Part shown: in pieces, positions 1-11,990 of the stretch
Position numbering within the stretch: position 1 is the stretch's first letter
Layout: each line of letters begins with the position of its first letter
Assembly: GCA_949130495.1 (NCBI GenBank)
Contig: OX422208.1
Span: 396,078,561-396,142,560, forward strand
Length of the DNA: 64,000 bases
Direction of reading: 5' to 3'
From: Sambucus nigra
Taxonomy: Eukaryota; Streptophyta; Magnoliopsida; Dipsacales; Adoxaceae
The notes under the pieces: model-generated
Seen by the model: only the letters and a program-made list of their open reading frames with translations
The model's database searches: none
What the model was told of the DNA's origin: nothing
Position numbers and translations under genes: made by a program

Positions 1-3000
1 CAAGTTACATTGGTCCCGTGCGAGGTGTTCGTGCCTCCTACGGGGTCATTTGGGGGTTGGTTTGGGTTTTCACCCTTTAACGACCTGTTTTCATGTCTAA
101 GTGTGATTTTTGCAAATTATCATCATACTCCCAAACTGAGAGACCCGGGACTACGCGGTCAGTTCCTACAAGTTACATTGGTCCGGTGTGAGGTGTTCGT
201 GCCTCCTACGGGGTCGTTTGGGGGCTGGTTTGGGTTTTCATCCATTAACGGCCTGTTTTCAAGTCTAAGTGTGATTTTCACAAATTATTGTCATACTCTC
301 AAACCAGGAGACCCGGGACTACGCAGTCAGTTCCTACAAGTTATATTGGTCCCGTGCGAGGTGTTCGTGCCTCCTACGAGGTCGTTTGGGGGCTGGTTTG
401 GGTTTTCACCCTTTAACAGCCTATTTTCAAGTCTAAGTGTGATTTTTGCAAATTATCATCATACTCTCAAACCGGGAGACCCGGGAATGCGCGGTCAGTT
501 CCTACAAGTTATATTGGTCCCGTGCGAGGTGTTCTTGCCTCCTACGGGGTCGTTTGAGGGCTGGTATGGGTTCTCTCCATTTAACGGCCTGTTTTCAAGT
601 CTAAGTGTGATTTTTGCATATTATCGTCATACTCTCAAACCGAGAGACCAGGGACTACGCGGTCAGTTCCGAGGTGTTCGTGCCTCTAACGGGGTCGTTT
701 GGGGGCTGGTTTGGGTTTTCACACTTTAACGGCCTGTTTTCAAGTCTAAGTGTGATTTTTGCAAATTATCATCATACTCTCAAACGGAGAGACTCAGGAC
801 TACGCGATCAGTCCCTACAAGTTACATTGGTCCCGTGTGAGGTGTTCGTACCTCATACGGGGTCGTTTGGGTGCTGGTTTGGGTTTTCACCCTTTAACGG
901 CTTTTTTTCAAGTCTAAGTGTGATTTTCACAAATTATCGTCATACTCTCAAACTGGGAGACCCGGGACTACGCAGTCAGTTCCTACAAGTTACATTGGTC
1001 CCGTGCGAGGTGTTCGTGCCTCCTACGGGGTCGTTTGGGGGTTGGTTTGAGTTTTCACCCATTAACGGCCTGTTTTCAAGTCTAAGTGTGATTGTCGCAA
1101 ATTATCGTCATACCCTCTAACCGGGAGACCCGGGACTACGCAATCAGTTCCTACAAGTTACAATGGTCCCGAGCGCGGTGTTCGTGCCTCCCACGGCGTC
1201 GTTTGAGGGCTGGTTTGGGTTTTCATCCGTTAACGACCTGTTTTCAAGTCTAAGTGTGATTTTTGCAAATTATCGTCATACTCTCAAACTGAGAGACCCG
1301 GGACTACGCGGTCAGTTCCTACAAGTTACATTGGTCCCGTGCGAGGTGTTCGTGCCTCGTACGGAGTCGTTTGAGGGCTGGTTTGGGTATTCACCCTTTA
1401 ACGGCCTGTTTTCAAGTCCAAGTGTGATTTTTATAAATTATCGTCATACTCTCAAACCGGGAGACCCGGGACTACGCGGTCAGTTCCTACAAGTTACATT
1501 GGTCCCGTGCGAGGTGTTCGTGCCTCCTACGGGATCGTTTGAGGGCAGGTATGGTTTTCACGCCTTAACGGCCTATTTTCAAGTCTAAGTGTAATTTTTG
1601 CAAATTATCGACATACTCTCAAATCGAGAGACCCGGGACTACGTGGTCAAGTCCTACAAGTTACATTGATCCCGTGCGAGGTGTCCGTGCCTCCTACGGG
1701 ATCGTTTGGGGGCTGGTTTGGGTTTTCACCCTTTAACGGCCTGTTTTCAAGTCTAAGTGTGATTTTTGCAAATTATCAGCATACTCTCAAACGGGGAGAC
1801 CCGGGACAACGCGATTAGTTTCTACAAGTTACATTGGTCCCGTGCGAGGTTTTCGTGCCTCCTACGGGGTCGTTTGGGGGCTGGTTTGGGTTTTCACCCT
1901 TTAACGGCTTGTTTTCGAGTCTTAGTGTTATTTTCGTAAATTATCGTCATACTCTCAAACCGGGAGACTCGGGACTACGCAGTCAGTTCCTACAAGTTAC
2001 ATTGGTCCCATGCGAGGTGTTCGTGCCTCCTACGGGGTCGTTTGGGGGGCTGGTTTGGGTTTTCACCCTTTAACGGCCTGTTTTCAAGTCTAAGTGTTAT
2101 TTTTTCAAATTATCGTCATAATCTCAAATCGAGAGACCCGGGACTATGCGGTCAGTTCCTACAAGTTACATTGGTCCCGTGCGAGGTGTTCGTGCCTCCT
2201 ACGGGGTCGTTCGGGGGCTGATTTGGGTTTTCACGCTTTAACGGCCTGTTTTCAAGTCTAAGTGTGATTTTCGCAAATTATCGTCATACTCTCAAACGGG
2301 GAGATCCGGGACGACGCGGTCAGTTCCTATAAGTTACATTGGTCCCGTGCGAAGTGTTCGTGCCTCCTACGGGATTGTTTGGGGGCTGGTTTGGGTTTTC
2401 ATCCTTTAACGGCCTGTTTTCAAGTTTAAGTGTGATTTTCGCAAATTTTCATCAGACTCTCAAACCGAGATACTCGAGACTACGCAGTCAGTTCCTACAA
2501 GTTACATTGGTCCCGTGCGAGGTGTTCGTGCCTCCTACGGGGTCGTTTGGGGGCTGGTTTGGGTTTTCACCCATTAACGGCCTGTTTTCAAGTCTAAGTG
2601 TGATTTTTGCAAATTATCATCATACTCTCAAATGGGGAGACCCGGGACAACGCGGTTAGTTCCTACAAGTTACATTGGTCCCGTACGAGGTGTTCGTGCC
2701 CCCTACGGGGTCGTTTGTGGGTTGGTTTGGGTTTTCACACTTTAACGGCCTATTTTCAAGTTTAAGTGTGATTTCTGCAAATTATCACCATACTCCCAAA
2801 CCGAGAGACTCGGGACTACGCGGTCAGTTCCTAGAAGTTACATTGGACCCATATGAGGTGTTCGTGCCTCCTACGGGGTCTTTGGGGGCTGGTTTGGGTT
2901 TTCACCCATTAACGGCATGTTTTCAAGTCTAAGTGTGATTTTCACAAATTATCGTCATACTCTCAAACCGGGAGACCCGGGACTACGCAGTCAGTTCCTA

Positions 3001-6000
3001 CAAGTTACATTGGTCCTGTGCGAGGTGTTCGTGCTTCCTACGGGGTCATTTGGGGGCTGGTTAGGGTTTTCACCCTTTAACGGCCTGTTTTCAAGTCTAT
3101 GTGTGATTTTTGCAAATTATCATCATCTTCTCAAACGGGGAGACCCGGGACAACGCGGTTAGTTCCTACAAGTTACATTGGTCCCGTGCGAGGTTTTCGT
3201 GCCTCCTACGGGGTCGTTTGGGGGCTGGTTTGGGTTTTCACCCATTAACGACCTGTTTTCAAGTTTAAGGGTGATTTTTGCAAATTATCGTCATACTCTC
3301 AAACCGGGAGACCTGAGACTACGCAGTCAGCTCCTACAAGTTACATTGGTCCCGTGCGAGGTGTTCGTGCCTCCTACGGGATCGTTTGGGGGCTAGTTTG
3401 GGTTTTCACCCTTTAACGGCCTGTTTTCAAGTCTAAGTGTGATTTTTCAAATTATCATCATACTCTCAAATCGGGAGACCCGGGATTACGCGGTCAGTTC
3501 CTACAAGTTTCATTGGTCCCGTGCGAGGTGTTCGTGCCTCCTACGGGGTCGTTTGAGGGCTGGTATGGGTTTTCACCCTTTAACGGCCTGTTTTCAAGTC
3601 TAAGTGTGATTTTTGCAAATTATCACCATACTCTCAAACCGAGAGACCCGGGACTACGCGATCGGTTCCTACAAGTTATATTGGTCCCGTGCGAGTTGTT
3701 CGTGCCTCTTACGGGGTCGTTTGGGGGCTGGTTTCGGTTTTCACCCTTTAACGGCCCGTTTTCAAGTCTAAGTGTGATTTTTGAAAATTATGATCATACT
3801 CTCAAACGGGGAGACCCGGGACAACGCGGTTAGTTCCTACAAGTTACATTGGGCCCGTGCGAGGTGTTCGTGCCTCCTACGGGGTCGTTTGGGGGCTGGT
3901 TTGGGTTTTCACCCTTTAACGGCCTGTTTTCAAGTCTAAGTGTGATTTTTGCAAATTATCATCATAGTCTCAAATGCGGAGACCCGGGACAACGTGATTA
4001 GTTCCTACTGGTTACATTGGTCCCGTGCGAGGTGTCCGTACCTCATACAAAGTCGTTTGGGTGCTGGTTTGGGTTTTCACCCTTTAACGGCTTGTTGTCA
4101 GGTCTAAGTGTGATTTTCGCAAATTATCATCATACTCTCAAACTGGGAGACTCGGGACCACGCAGTCAGTTCCTACAAGTTACATTGGTCCCGTGCGAGG
4201 TGTTCATGCCTCCTACGGGGTCGTTTGGTGGCTTGTTTGGGTTTTCACCCTTTAACGGCCTGTTTTCAAGTATAAGTGTGATTTTTGGAAATTATCATCA
4301 TACTCTCAAACTGGGAGACCCGAGATGCCGCGGTTAGTTCCTACAAGTTACATTGGTCCCGTGCGAGGTGTTCAGGCCTCCTACGGGGTCATTTGGGGGC
4401 TGGTTTGGGTTTTCGCCCTTTAACGGCCTGTTTTCAAGTCTAAGTGTGCTTTTTGCAAATTATCGCCATACTCCCAAACCGAGAGACCCGGGACTACGCG
4501 GTCAGTTCCTACAAGTTACATTGGTCACGTGCGAGGTGTTCGTGCCTTCTACGGGGTCGTTTGGGGGCTGGTTTGGGTTTTCACCCATTAACGGCCTGTT
4601 TTCAAATATAAGTGTGATTTTTGCAAATTATCATCATACTCTCAAACCGAGAGACCCGGGAGTACGCAGTCAATTCCTACAAGTTACATTGGTCCCGTAC
4701 GAGGTGTTCGTGCCTCCTACGGGGTCATTTGGGGGCTGGTTTGGGTTTTCACCCTTTAACGACCTGTTTTCAAGTCTAAGTGTGATTTTTGCAAATTATC
4801 GTCATACTCTCAAACCGGGCAACCCGGGACTATGCGGTCAGTTCCTATAAGTTATATTGGTCCCGTGAGAGGTGTTCGTGCTTCCTACGGGTTCGTTTGA
4901 GGGCTGGTATGAGTTTTCACCCTTTAACGGCCTGTTTTCAAGTCTAAGTGTGATTTTTGAAATTGTCGCCATACTCTCAAACCGAGAGACCCGGGACTAC
5001 GCGGTCAGTTCCTATAAGTTACATTGGTCCCGTGCAAGGTGTTCGTGCCTCTTACGGGGTCGTTTTGGGGCTGGTTTGGGTTTTCACCCTTTAACGGCCT
5101 ATTTTCAAGTCTAAGTGTGATTTTTGCAAATTATCATCATACTCTCAAACGGGGAGACCCGGGACAACGCGGTTAGTTCCTACAAGTTACATTGGTCCCG
5201 TGCAAAGTGTTCGTGCCTCCTACGGGGTCGTTTGGAGGCTAGTTTGGGTTTTCACCCTTCAATGGCCTGTTTTCAAGTCTAAGTGTGATTTTTGCAAATT
5301 ATCATCATACTCTCAAACGGGGAGACCCGGGACAACGCGGTTAGTTCCTACAAGTTACATTGGTCCCATGCGAGGTGTTCGTACCTCATACGGGGTCGTT
5401 TGGGTGTTGGTTTGGGTTTTCACCCTTTAACGGCTTGTTTTCAAGTCTAAGTGTGATTTTCGTAAATTATCGTCATACTCTCAAATCGGGAGACCCGGGA
5501 CTACGCAATCAGTTCCTACAAGTTACTTTGGTCCCGTGCGAGGTGTTCGTGCCTCCTACGGGGTCGTTTGGTCGCTGGTTTGGGTTTTCACCCATAAACG
5601 GCCTGTTTTCAAGTCTAAGTGTGATTGTTGCAAATTATCATCACACTCTCTAACCGGGAGACCCAGGACAACGCGGTTATTTCTGAAAAGTTACAACGGT
5701 CTCGAGCACGGTGTTTGTGCCTCCCATGGCGTCGTTTGAGGGCTGTTTTGGGTTTTCACCCTTTAACGACCTGTATTCAAGTCTAAGTGTGATTTTTGCA
5801 AATTATCGCCATACTCTCTAATCGAGAGTCCCGAGTCTATGTGGTCAGTTCCTACAAGTTACATTGGTCCCGTGCGAGGTGTTCGTGCCTCCTACGGAGT
5901 CGTTTGAGGGCTGGTTTGGGTTTTCACCCTTTAACGGCCTGTTTTCAAGTCCAAATGTGATTTTTGCAAATTATCGTCATACTCTCAAACCGGGAGACCC

Positions 6001-8169
6001 GGGACTACGCTGTTAGCTCCTACAAGTTACAATGGTCCCGTGTGAGGTGTTCGTACCTCCTACGGGGTCGTTTGAGGGCTGGTATGGGTTTTCACCCTTT
6101 AACGGCCTGTTTTCAACTCTAAGTGTGATTTTTGAAAATTATCGTCATACTCTCAAACCGGGAGACCCGGGACTACGCGGTCAGTTCCTACAAGTTATAT
6201 TGGTCCCGTGCGAGGTCTTCGTGCCTCCTACGGCGTCGTTTGAGGGCTAGTATGGGTTTTGCACCCTTTAACGGCCTGTTTTCAAGTCTAAGTGTGATTT
6301 TTGCAAATTATCGCCATACTCTCAAACCGAGAGACCCGGGACTACGCGGTCAGTTCCTACAAGTTACATTGGTCCCATGCAAGGTGTTCGTGCCTCTTAC
6401 GGGGTTGTTTGGGGGCTGGTTTGGGTTTTCACCCTTTAACGGCCTGTTTTCAAGTCTAAGTGTGATTTTTGCAAATTATCATCATACTCTCAAACGGGGA
6501 GACCCGGGACAACGCGGTTAGTTGCTACAAGTTACATTGGGCCCTGCGAGGTGTTCGTGCCTCCTACGGGGTCGTTTGGGGGCTGGTTTGGGTTTTCACC
6601 CTTTAACGGCCTGTTTTCAAGTCTAAGTGTGATTTTCGCAAACTATCGTCATACTCTCAAACGGGAAGACCCGTGATAACGCAGTTACTACCTACAAGTT
6701 ATATTAGTCCCGTGCGAGGTGTTCGTACCTCATACGGGGTCGTTTGGGTGCTAGTTTGGGTTTTCACCCTTTAACGACTTGTTTTCAAGTCTAAGTGTGA
6801 TTTTTGCAAATTATCGCCATACTCTCAAACCGAGAGACCCGGGACTACGCGGTCAGTTCCTACAAGTTACATTGGTCCCATGCAAGGTGTTCATGCCTCT
6901 TACGGGGTTGTTTGGGGGCTGGTTTGGGTTTTCACCCATTAACGGCCTGTTTTCAAGTCTAAGTGTGATTTTTGCAATTTATCATCATACTCTCAAACCG
7001 GGAGACCCGGGACTACGCAGTCAGTTCCTACAAGTTACATTGGTCCCGTGCGAGGTGTTCGTGCTTCCTACGGGGTCGTTTGGGGGCTGGTTTGGGTTTT
7101 CACCCATTAACGGCCTGTTTTCAAGTCTAAGTGTGATTGTCGCAAATTACCGTCATACTCTCTAATCGGGAGACCCGGGACTACGCGATCAGTTCCTACA
7201 AGGTACAATGGTCCCGAGCGCGGTGTTCGTGCCTCCCACGGCGTCATTTGAGGGCTGGTTTTGGTTTTCACCCTTTAAGGACCTGTTTTCAAGTCTTAGT
7301 GTGATTTTTGAAAATTATCATCATACCCTCAAACCGAGAGACCCGGGACTACGCAGTTAGTTCTTACAAGTTACATTGGTCTCGTGCGAGGTGTCCGTGC
7401 CTCCAACGGGGTCGTTTGGGGGGCTAGTTTGGGTTTTCGGCCTTTAACGGCCTGTTTTCAAGTCTAAGTGTTATTTTTTTAACTTATCGTCATAATCTCA
7501 AACCGAGAGACCCGGGACTATTCGGTCAGTTCCTATAAGTTACATGGGTCCCGTGCGAGGTGTTCGTGCCTCCTACGGGCTCGTTTGGGGGCTGATTTGG
7601 GTTTTCACCCTTTAACGGCCTGTTTTCAAGTCTAAGTGTGATTTTTACAAATTATCGTCATACTCTCAAACCGGGAGATCCGGGATGACGCGGTCAGTTC
7701 CTACAATTTACATTGGTCCCGTGCGAGGTGTTCGTGCCTCCTACGGGGTCGTTTGGGGGCTGGTTTCGGTTTTCACCCTTTAACGGTCTGTTTTCAAGTT
7801 TAAGTGTGATTTTCGCAAATTATCGTCATACTCTCAAACCGGGATACCCGGGGCTACGCAGTAAGTTCCTACAAGTTACATTGGTCCCGTGCGAGGTGTT
7901 CGTGCCTCCTACGGGGTCGTTTGGGGGCTGGTTTGGGTTTTCACCCATTAACGGCCTGTTTTCAAGTCTAATTGTGATTTTTGCAAATTATCGTCATACT
8001 CTTTAACCGGAAGACCCGGGATGACGCGGTCAGTTCCTACAAGTTACATTGGTCCCGTGCGAGGTGTCCGTGCTTCCTACGGGGTCGTTTGGGGGCTGGT
8101 TTGGGTTTTCACCCATTAACGGCCTGTTTTCAAGTCTAAGTGTGATTGTCGCAAATTATCGTCATACTC

Positions 8170-8640
8170 TCAAACCGGGAGACCCGGGACTGCACCGTCA
8201 GTTCCTACAAGTTACATTGGTCCCGTGCGAGGTGTCCGTGCCTCCTACGGGGTCGTTTGGGGGGCTAGTTTGGGTTTTCACCCTTTAACGGCCTGTTTTC
8301 AAGTCTAAGTGTTATTTTTTCAACTTATCGTCATAATCTCAAACCGAGAGACCCGGGACTATTCGGTCAGTTCCTATAAGTTACATTGGTCCCGTGCGAG
8401 GTGTTCGTGCCTCCTACGGGCTCGTTTGGGGGCTGATTTGGGTTTTCACCCTTTAACGGCCTGTTTTCAAGTCTAAGTGTGATTTTCGCAAATTAACGTC
8501 ATACTCTCAAACCGGGAGATCCGGACCGACGCGGTCAGTTCCTACAATTTACATTGGTCCCGTGCGAGGTGTTCATGCCTCCTACGGGGTCGTTTGGGGG
8601 CTGGTTTGGGTTTTCACCCTTTAACGGTCTGTTTTCAAGT
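8170..8640. repeat. Higher-order satellite block, copy A
   Basis: Variants shared by non-neighbouring monomers mark a multi-monomer block: GGACTGCACCGTCAG near 8188, a six-G run followed by CTAGTTTGGG near 8260, ACTATTCGGTCAG near 8359 and AAATTAACGTCATAC near 8490. The same series recurs in the same order at 9515-9985, 1345 bp away, which is eight monomers plus one base. A partial earlier copy with the ACTATTCGG variant lies five monomers plus one base upstream, near 7518. Confidence 0.8.
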
Positions 8641-9514
8641 TTAAGTGTGACTTTTGCAAATTATTGACATACTCTCAAACCGAGAGACCCGGGACTACGT
8701 GGTCAGTTCCTACAAGTTACATTGGTCCCGTGGGAGGTGTTCGTGCCTCCTACGGGGTCGTTTGGGGGCTGGTTTGGGTTTTCACCATTTAACGACCTGT
8801 TTTCAAGTCTAAGTGTCATTTTTGCAAATTCTCATCATACTCTCAAATGGGGAGACCCGGGACAACGCGATTAGTTTCTACAAGTTACATTGGTCCCGTG
8901 CGAGGTGTTCGTGCCTCCTACGGGGTCGTTTGGGGCTGGTTTGGGTTTTCACCCTTTAACGGCTTGTTTTCAAGTCTTAGTGTGATTTTCGTAAATTATC
9001 GTCATACTCTCAAACCGAGAGACTCGGGACTACGCAGTCAGTTCCTACAAGTTACATTGGTCCCGTGCGAGGTGTTCGTGCCTCCTACGGGGTCGTTTGG
9101 GGGGCTGGTTTGGGTTTTCACCCTTTAACGGCCTGTTTTCAAGTCTAAGTGTTCTTTTTTCAAATTATCATCATAATCTCAAATCGAGAGACCCGGGACT
9201 ATGCGGTCAGTTCCTACAAGTTACATTGGTCCCGTGCGAGGTGTTCGTGCCTCCTACGGGGTCGTTCGGGGGCTGATTTGGGTTTTCACGCTTTAACGGT
9301 CTGTTTTCAAGTCTATGTGTCATTTTTGCAAATTCTCATCATACTCTCAAATGGGGAGACCCGGGACAACGCGATTAGTTTATACAAGTTACATTGGTCC
9401 CGTGCGAGGTGTTCGTGCCTCCTACGGGGTCGTTTGGGGGCTGGTTTGGGTTTTCACCCTTTAACGGCTTGTTTTCAAGTCTAAGTGTGATTTTCGTAAA
9501 TTATCGTCATACTC

Positions 9515-9985
9515 TCAAACCGGGAGACCCGGGACTGCACCGTCAGTTCCTACAAGTTACATTGGTCCCGTGCGAGGTGTCCGTGCCTCCTACGGGGTCG
9601 TTTGGGGGGCTAGTTTGGGTTTTCACCCTTTAACGGCCTGTTTTCAAGTCTAAGTGTTATTTTTTCAACTTATCGTCATAATCTCAAACCGAGAGACCCG
9701 GGACTATTCGGTCAGTTCCTATAAGTTACATTGGTCCCGTGCGAGGTGTTCGTGCCTCCTACGGGCTCGTTTGGGGGCTGATTTGAGTTTTCACCCTTTA
9801 ACGGCCTGTTTTCATGTGTAAGTGTGATTTTCGCAAATTAACGTCATACTCTCAAACCGGGAGATCCGGGACGACGCGGTCAGTTCCTACAATTTACATT
9901 GGTCCCGTGCGAGGTGTTCATGCCTCCTACGGGGTCGTTTGGGGGCTGGTTTGGGTTTTCACCCTTTAACGGTCTGTTTTCAAGT
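9515..9985. repeat. Higher-order satellite block, copy B
   Basis: This block repeats the ordered variants of 8170-8640 at an offset of 1345 bp. It continues into monomers (GGGATACCCGGGACTACGCAG near 10030) that match 7845-7866 at an offset of thirteen monomers plus two bases. Unequal exchange or segmental amplification inside the array explains this. Confidence 0.8.
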
Positions 9986-10449
9986 TTAAGTGTGATTTTC
10001 GCAAATTATCGTCATACTCTCAAACCGGGATACCCGGGACTACGCAGTAAGTTCCTACAAGTTACATTGGTCCCGTGCGAGGTGTTCGTGCCTCCTACGG
10101 GGTCGTTTGGGGGCTGGTTTGGGTTTTCACCCATTAACGGCCTGTTTTCAAGTCTAAGTGCGATTTTTGCAAATTATCGTCATACTCTCTAACCGGAAGA
10201 CCCGAGATGACGCGGTCAGTTCCTACAAGTTACATTGGTCCCGTGCGAGGTGTTCGTGCCTCCTACGGGGTCGTTTATGGGCTGGTTTGGGTTTTCACCC
10301 TTTAACGGCCTGTTTTCAAGTCTAAGTGTGATTTTCGCAAATTATCGTCATACTCTCATACCGAGAGACCCGGGATTACGCGGTCAGTTCCTACATGTTA
10401 CATTAGTCCCGCGCGATGTGTTCGTGCCTCCTATGGGGTCGTTTGTTTT

Positions 10450-10708
10450 GTGACTTTAAGTAATAAGTAAATATTCTTATAGAGTTTCTAATAGTTAAGC
10501 CAATTACGTCTCGATTAATATCATAAGATCACGTAACTTTAATTTTAGTTCCATAACAAAACTTCGAATATGAAAACACGTAATTTTAAAAAAAAAAGTG
10601 TTAAACCCCATAACCATATATACAGTAAAGGACACGCATATATAAAGTACTGCACATATATAAAACTATATATCTTATTAGAAGTAAAATATAATACTAG
10701 AGTTTTAC
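10450..10708. other. AT-rich unique flank of the satellite array
   Basis: The satellite stops abruptly after GGGGTCGTTTG. The following 260 bp are AT-rich, with poly-A and short TATATA runs and no coding signal I can support. I see no transposon terminus at the junction. Confidence 0.6.
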
Positions 10709-10822
10709 CTGTCCAGTAGCGGGTTAGTGGGATTCTGTATGTGAAAGTTACATTACTTGTAATTCCTTGCCCTTGGCCTTGCTCTGAAGCTACTTTTACA
10801 TATAAACTACTAACATCCTGAC
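10709..10822 (-). pseudogene. Exon-like fragment of unknown gene (fragment C)
   Basis: On the minus strand a 114-bp stretch is open and bordered by a plausible acceptor (TATTGTAG before it) and donor (GTAAAACT after it). It would encode a peptide containing VKVASEQGQGQG and FTYRIPLTRYWTG. The residue mix and splice borders look exonic, unlike the AT-rich surroundings, but I do not recognise the family. It lies downstream, in the same orientation, of the two fragments at 10907 and 11099, so all three may be a captured or decayed spliced gene. They need not come from one gene. Confidence 0.35.
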
Positions 10823-10906
10823 CTACAATACGTTAATGTGATCAAAATTAACCAGAAAATAAACTAGAAAGAAGTCAAGTCCAAAGGGTATGAACAATAA
10901 GCTTAC

Positions 10907-10959
10907 CTTTGTATCCATGTAACTAAATCCTTAGCACAAGTGAACAGTCCAAATGGATG
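10907..10959 (-). pseudogene. Short exon-like fragment (fragment B)
   Basis: A 53-bp minus-strand stretch lies between an acceptor-like GTAGTTAG and a donor-like GTAAGC. It reads HPFGLFTCAKDLVTWIQ. It is short, and the assignment as an exon rests only on the splice-site context and on its position between two similar fragments. I do not recognise the source gene. Confidence 0.25.
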
Positions 10960-11098
10960 CTAACTACATCATTATATATAATTCAATTACAGATATTTAT
11001 TGAATGGTTTCTTACTGGACAATAAAAATAAAAAAAATAAAGAATGGAAAAAATAAAGAAAAATTCCATATAGTGAATACTTACTTACAATTATTGAT

Positions 11099-11189
11099 AT
11101 TCCCCCAAGCCCCCGGTGATTGCTCACAACAACATTCCGGCCACGTTTTGCAACAAAGTTTGGCACTATTTCATCAACCAAACATAGAG
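11099..11189 (-). pseudogene. Exon fragment like EMB8-type alpha/beta hydrolase
   Basis: The minus-strand reading contains AKRGRNVVVSNHRGLGGISI. NHRGLGG preceded by a run of hydrophobic beta-strand residues is characteristic of the plant EMB8-like alpha/beta hydrolases, in which an aromatic residue (Trp) usually stands where this copy has Arg before NVVVSNHRG. The fragment is bounded by an acceptor-like TTATTAG and a strong donor GTAAGTAAG. The catalytic Ser, Asp and His segments are not visible nearby, so this is one exon, not a gene. It is probably a piece captured by a transposon or left from decay. Family assignment is from memory of the motif. Confidence 0.55.
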
Positions 11190-11199
11190 CTAATAAATT

Positions 11200-11812
11200 T
11201 AAAGTGTATAAATACATGTATATACATACATGTGTAAATATACATATTCATACTAATCAAACGCTGATCTTTAGTGCACTTCTTCCCTTCCACCTTCACG
11301 TACACACACTATGTGCATGCACACATATATACATAAACAAACAATTCATTGATGAGACGCTAAGGTGTTAAAATGACAATATACAAACATATATAAACAC
11401 ACACACACACACACACACATACAAGTTTTGGCAATTAATTCTAATTCTAATTCTAAATTTCTCTATAGACCTTTATTTCTCACTTTTTTTCCTAAAGTTT
11501 TAGTGAACTAATCCCATTTTTATTTCATTTCCACCCTTCCAGCTCAAAATCTACACACACAGACAATCAACTCATCAACGAGACACAGGGCTGTAAAAAG
11601 GAAAATATACAACTATACGAACACACACACACTGCGTGTGACAATTATTTTTAAATCTAGATTTCTCTATAAGCCTTAATATATGTTTTTTCCTCAAGTT
11701 TCAATGAAATCGGTACCCAAAATTGCAACTGATACATTATACAACTGACTTGCAACTTACCTGTACCTGATATATATATTTACTGATATATATATATATT
11801 ACTGATATATTA

Positions 11813-11865
<53 letters not shown>

Positions 11866-11990
11866 AGTTGCGAGAGAGAGAGAGAGAGAGAGAGCGAAAT
11901 CGCAACTGACCTGAGAGAGAAATCGCAGATCGCATACCCATATATATATAATCGCAACTGACCTGATGGCTGAGATTGAAAGTTGATAAG
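11200..11990. repeat. Microsatellite-rich stretch: (AC)n, (TA)n, (GA)n
   Basis: The stretch holds an (AC)n run at 11397-11418, a shorter AC run near 11622, a long (TA)n run at 11815-11863 and a (GA)n run at 11872-11894. I see no supported gene. Short open frames here are by-products of the dinucleotide runs. Confidence 0.85.

Larger units (their letters stand above)
1..10449. repeat. 168-bp satellite DNA array, about 62 tandem monomers
   Basis: The block CAAGTTACATTGGTCCCGTG recurs at 1, 169 and 337 and then about every 168 bp to the end of the array; most neighbours differ by substitutions and only occasional 1-4 bp indels. Each unit holds a GT-rich half (GGGGTCGTTTGGGGGCTGG) and a half containing GAGACCCGGGACTACGC. 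The array enters from outside the window and stops in a truncated monomer near 10449. A unit of 165-180 bp in a long array is typical of plant centromeric or other heterochromatic satellites; centromere identity here is inference. Because 168 is 56 codons, long stop-free frames cross monomer borders, but they lack conserved ATG starts, so I do not read them as genes. rDNA spacer or subtelomeric repeats are less likely alternatives. Confidence 0.95.

Noticed and set aside
1..10449. Satellite as rDNA spacer or a CRISPR-like array
   Set aside because: No rRNA gene is adjacent, the units are directly tandem without spacers, and the surrounding genome is plant heterochromatin.
10..10453. Long open frames in the satellite giving a 56-residue repeat protein
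   Set aside because: They begin at non-ATG codons, stop at random between monomers, and occur in several frames. They follow from a unit length divisible by three.
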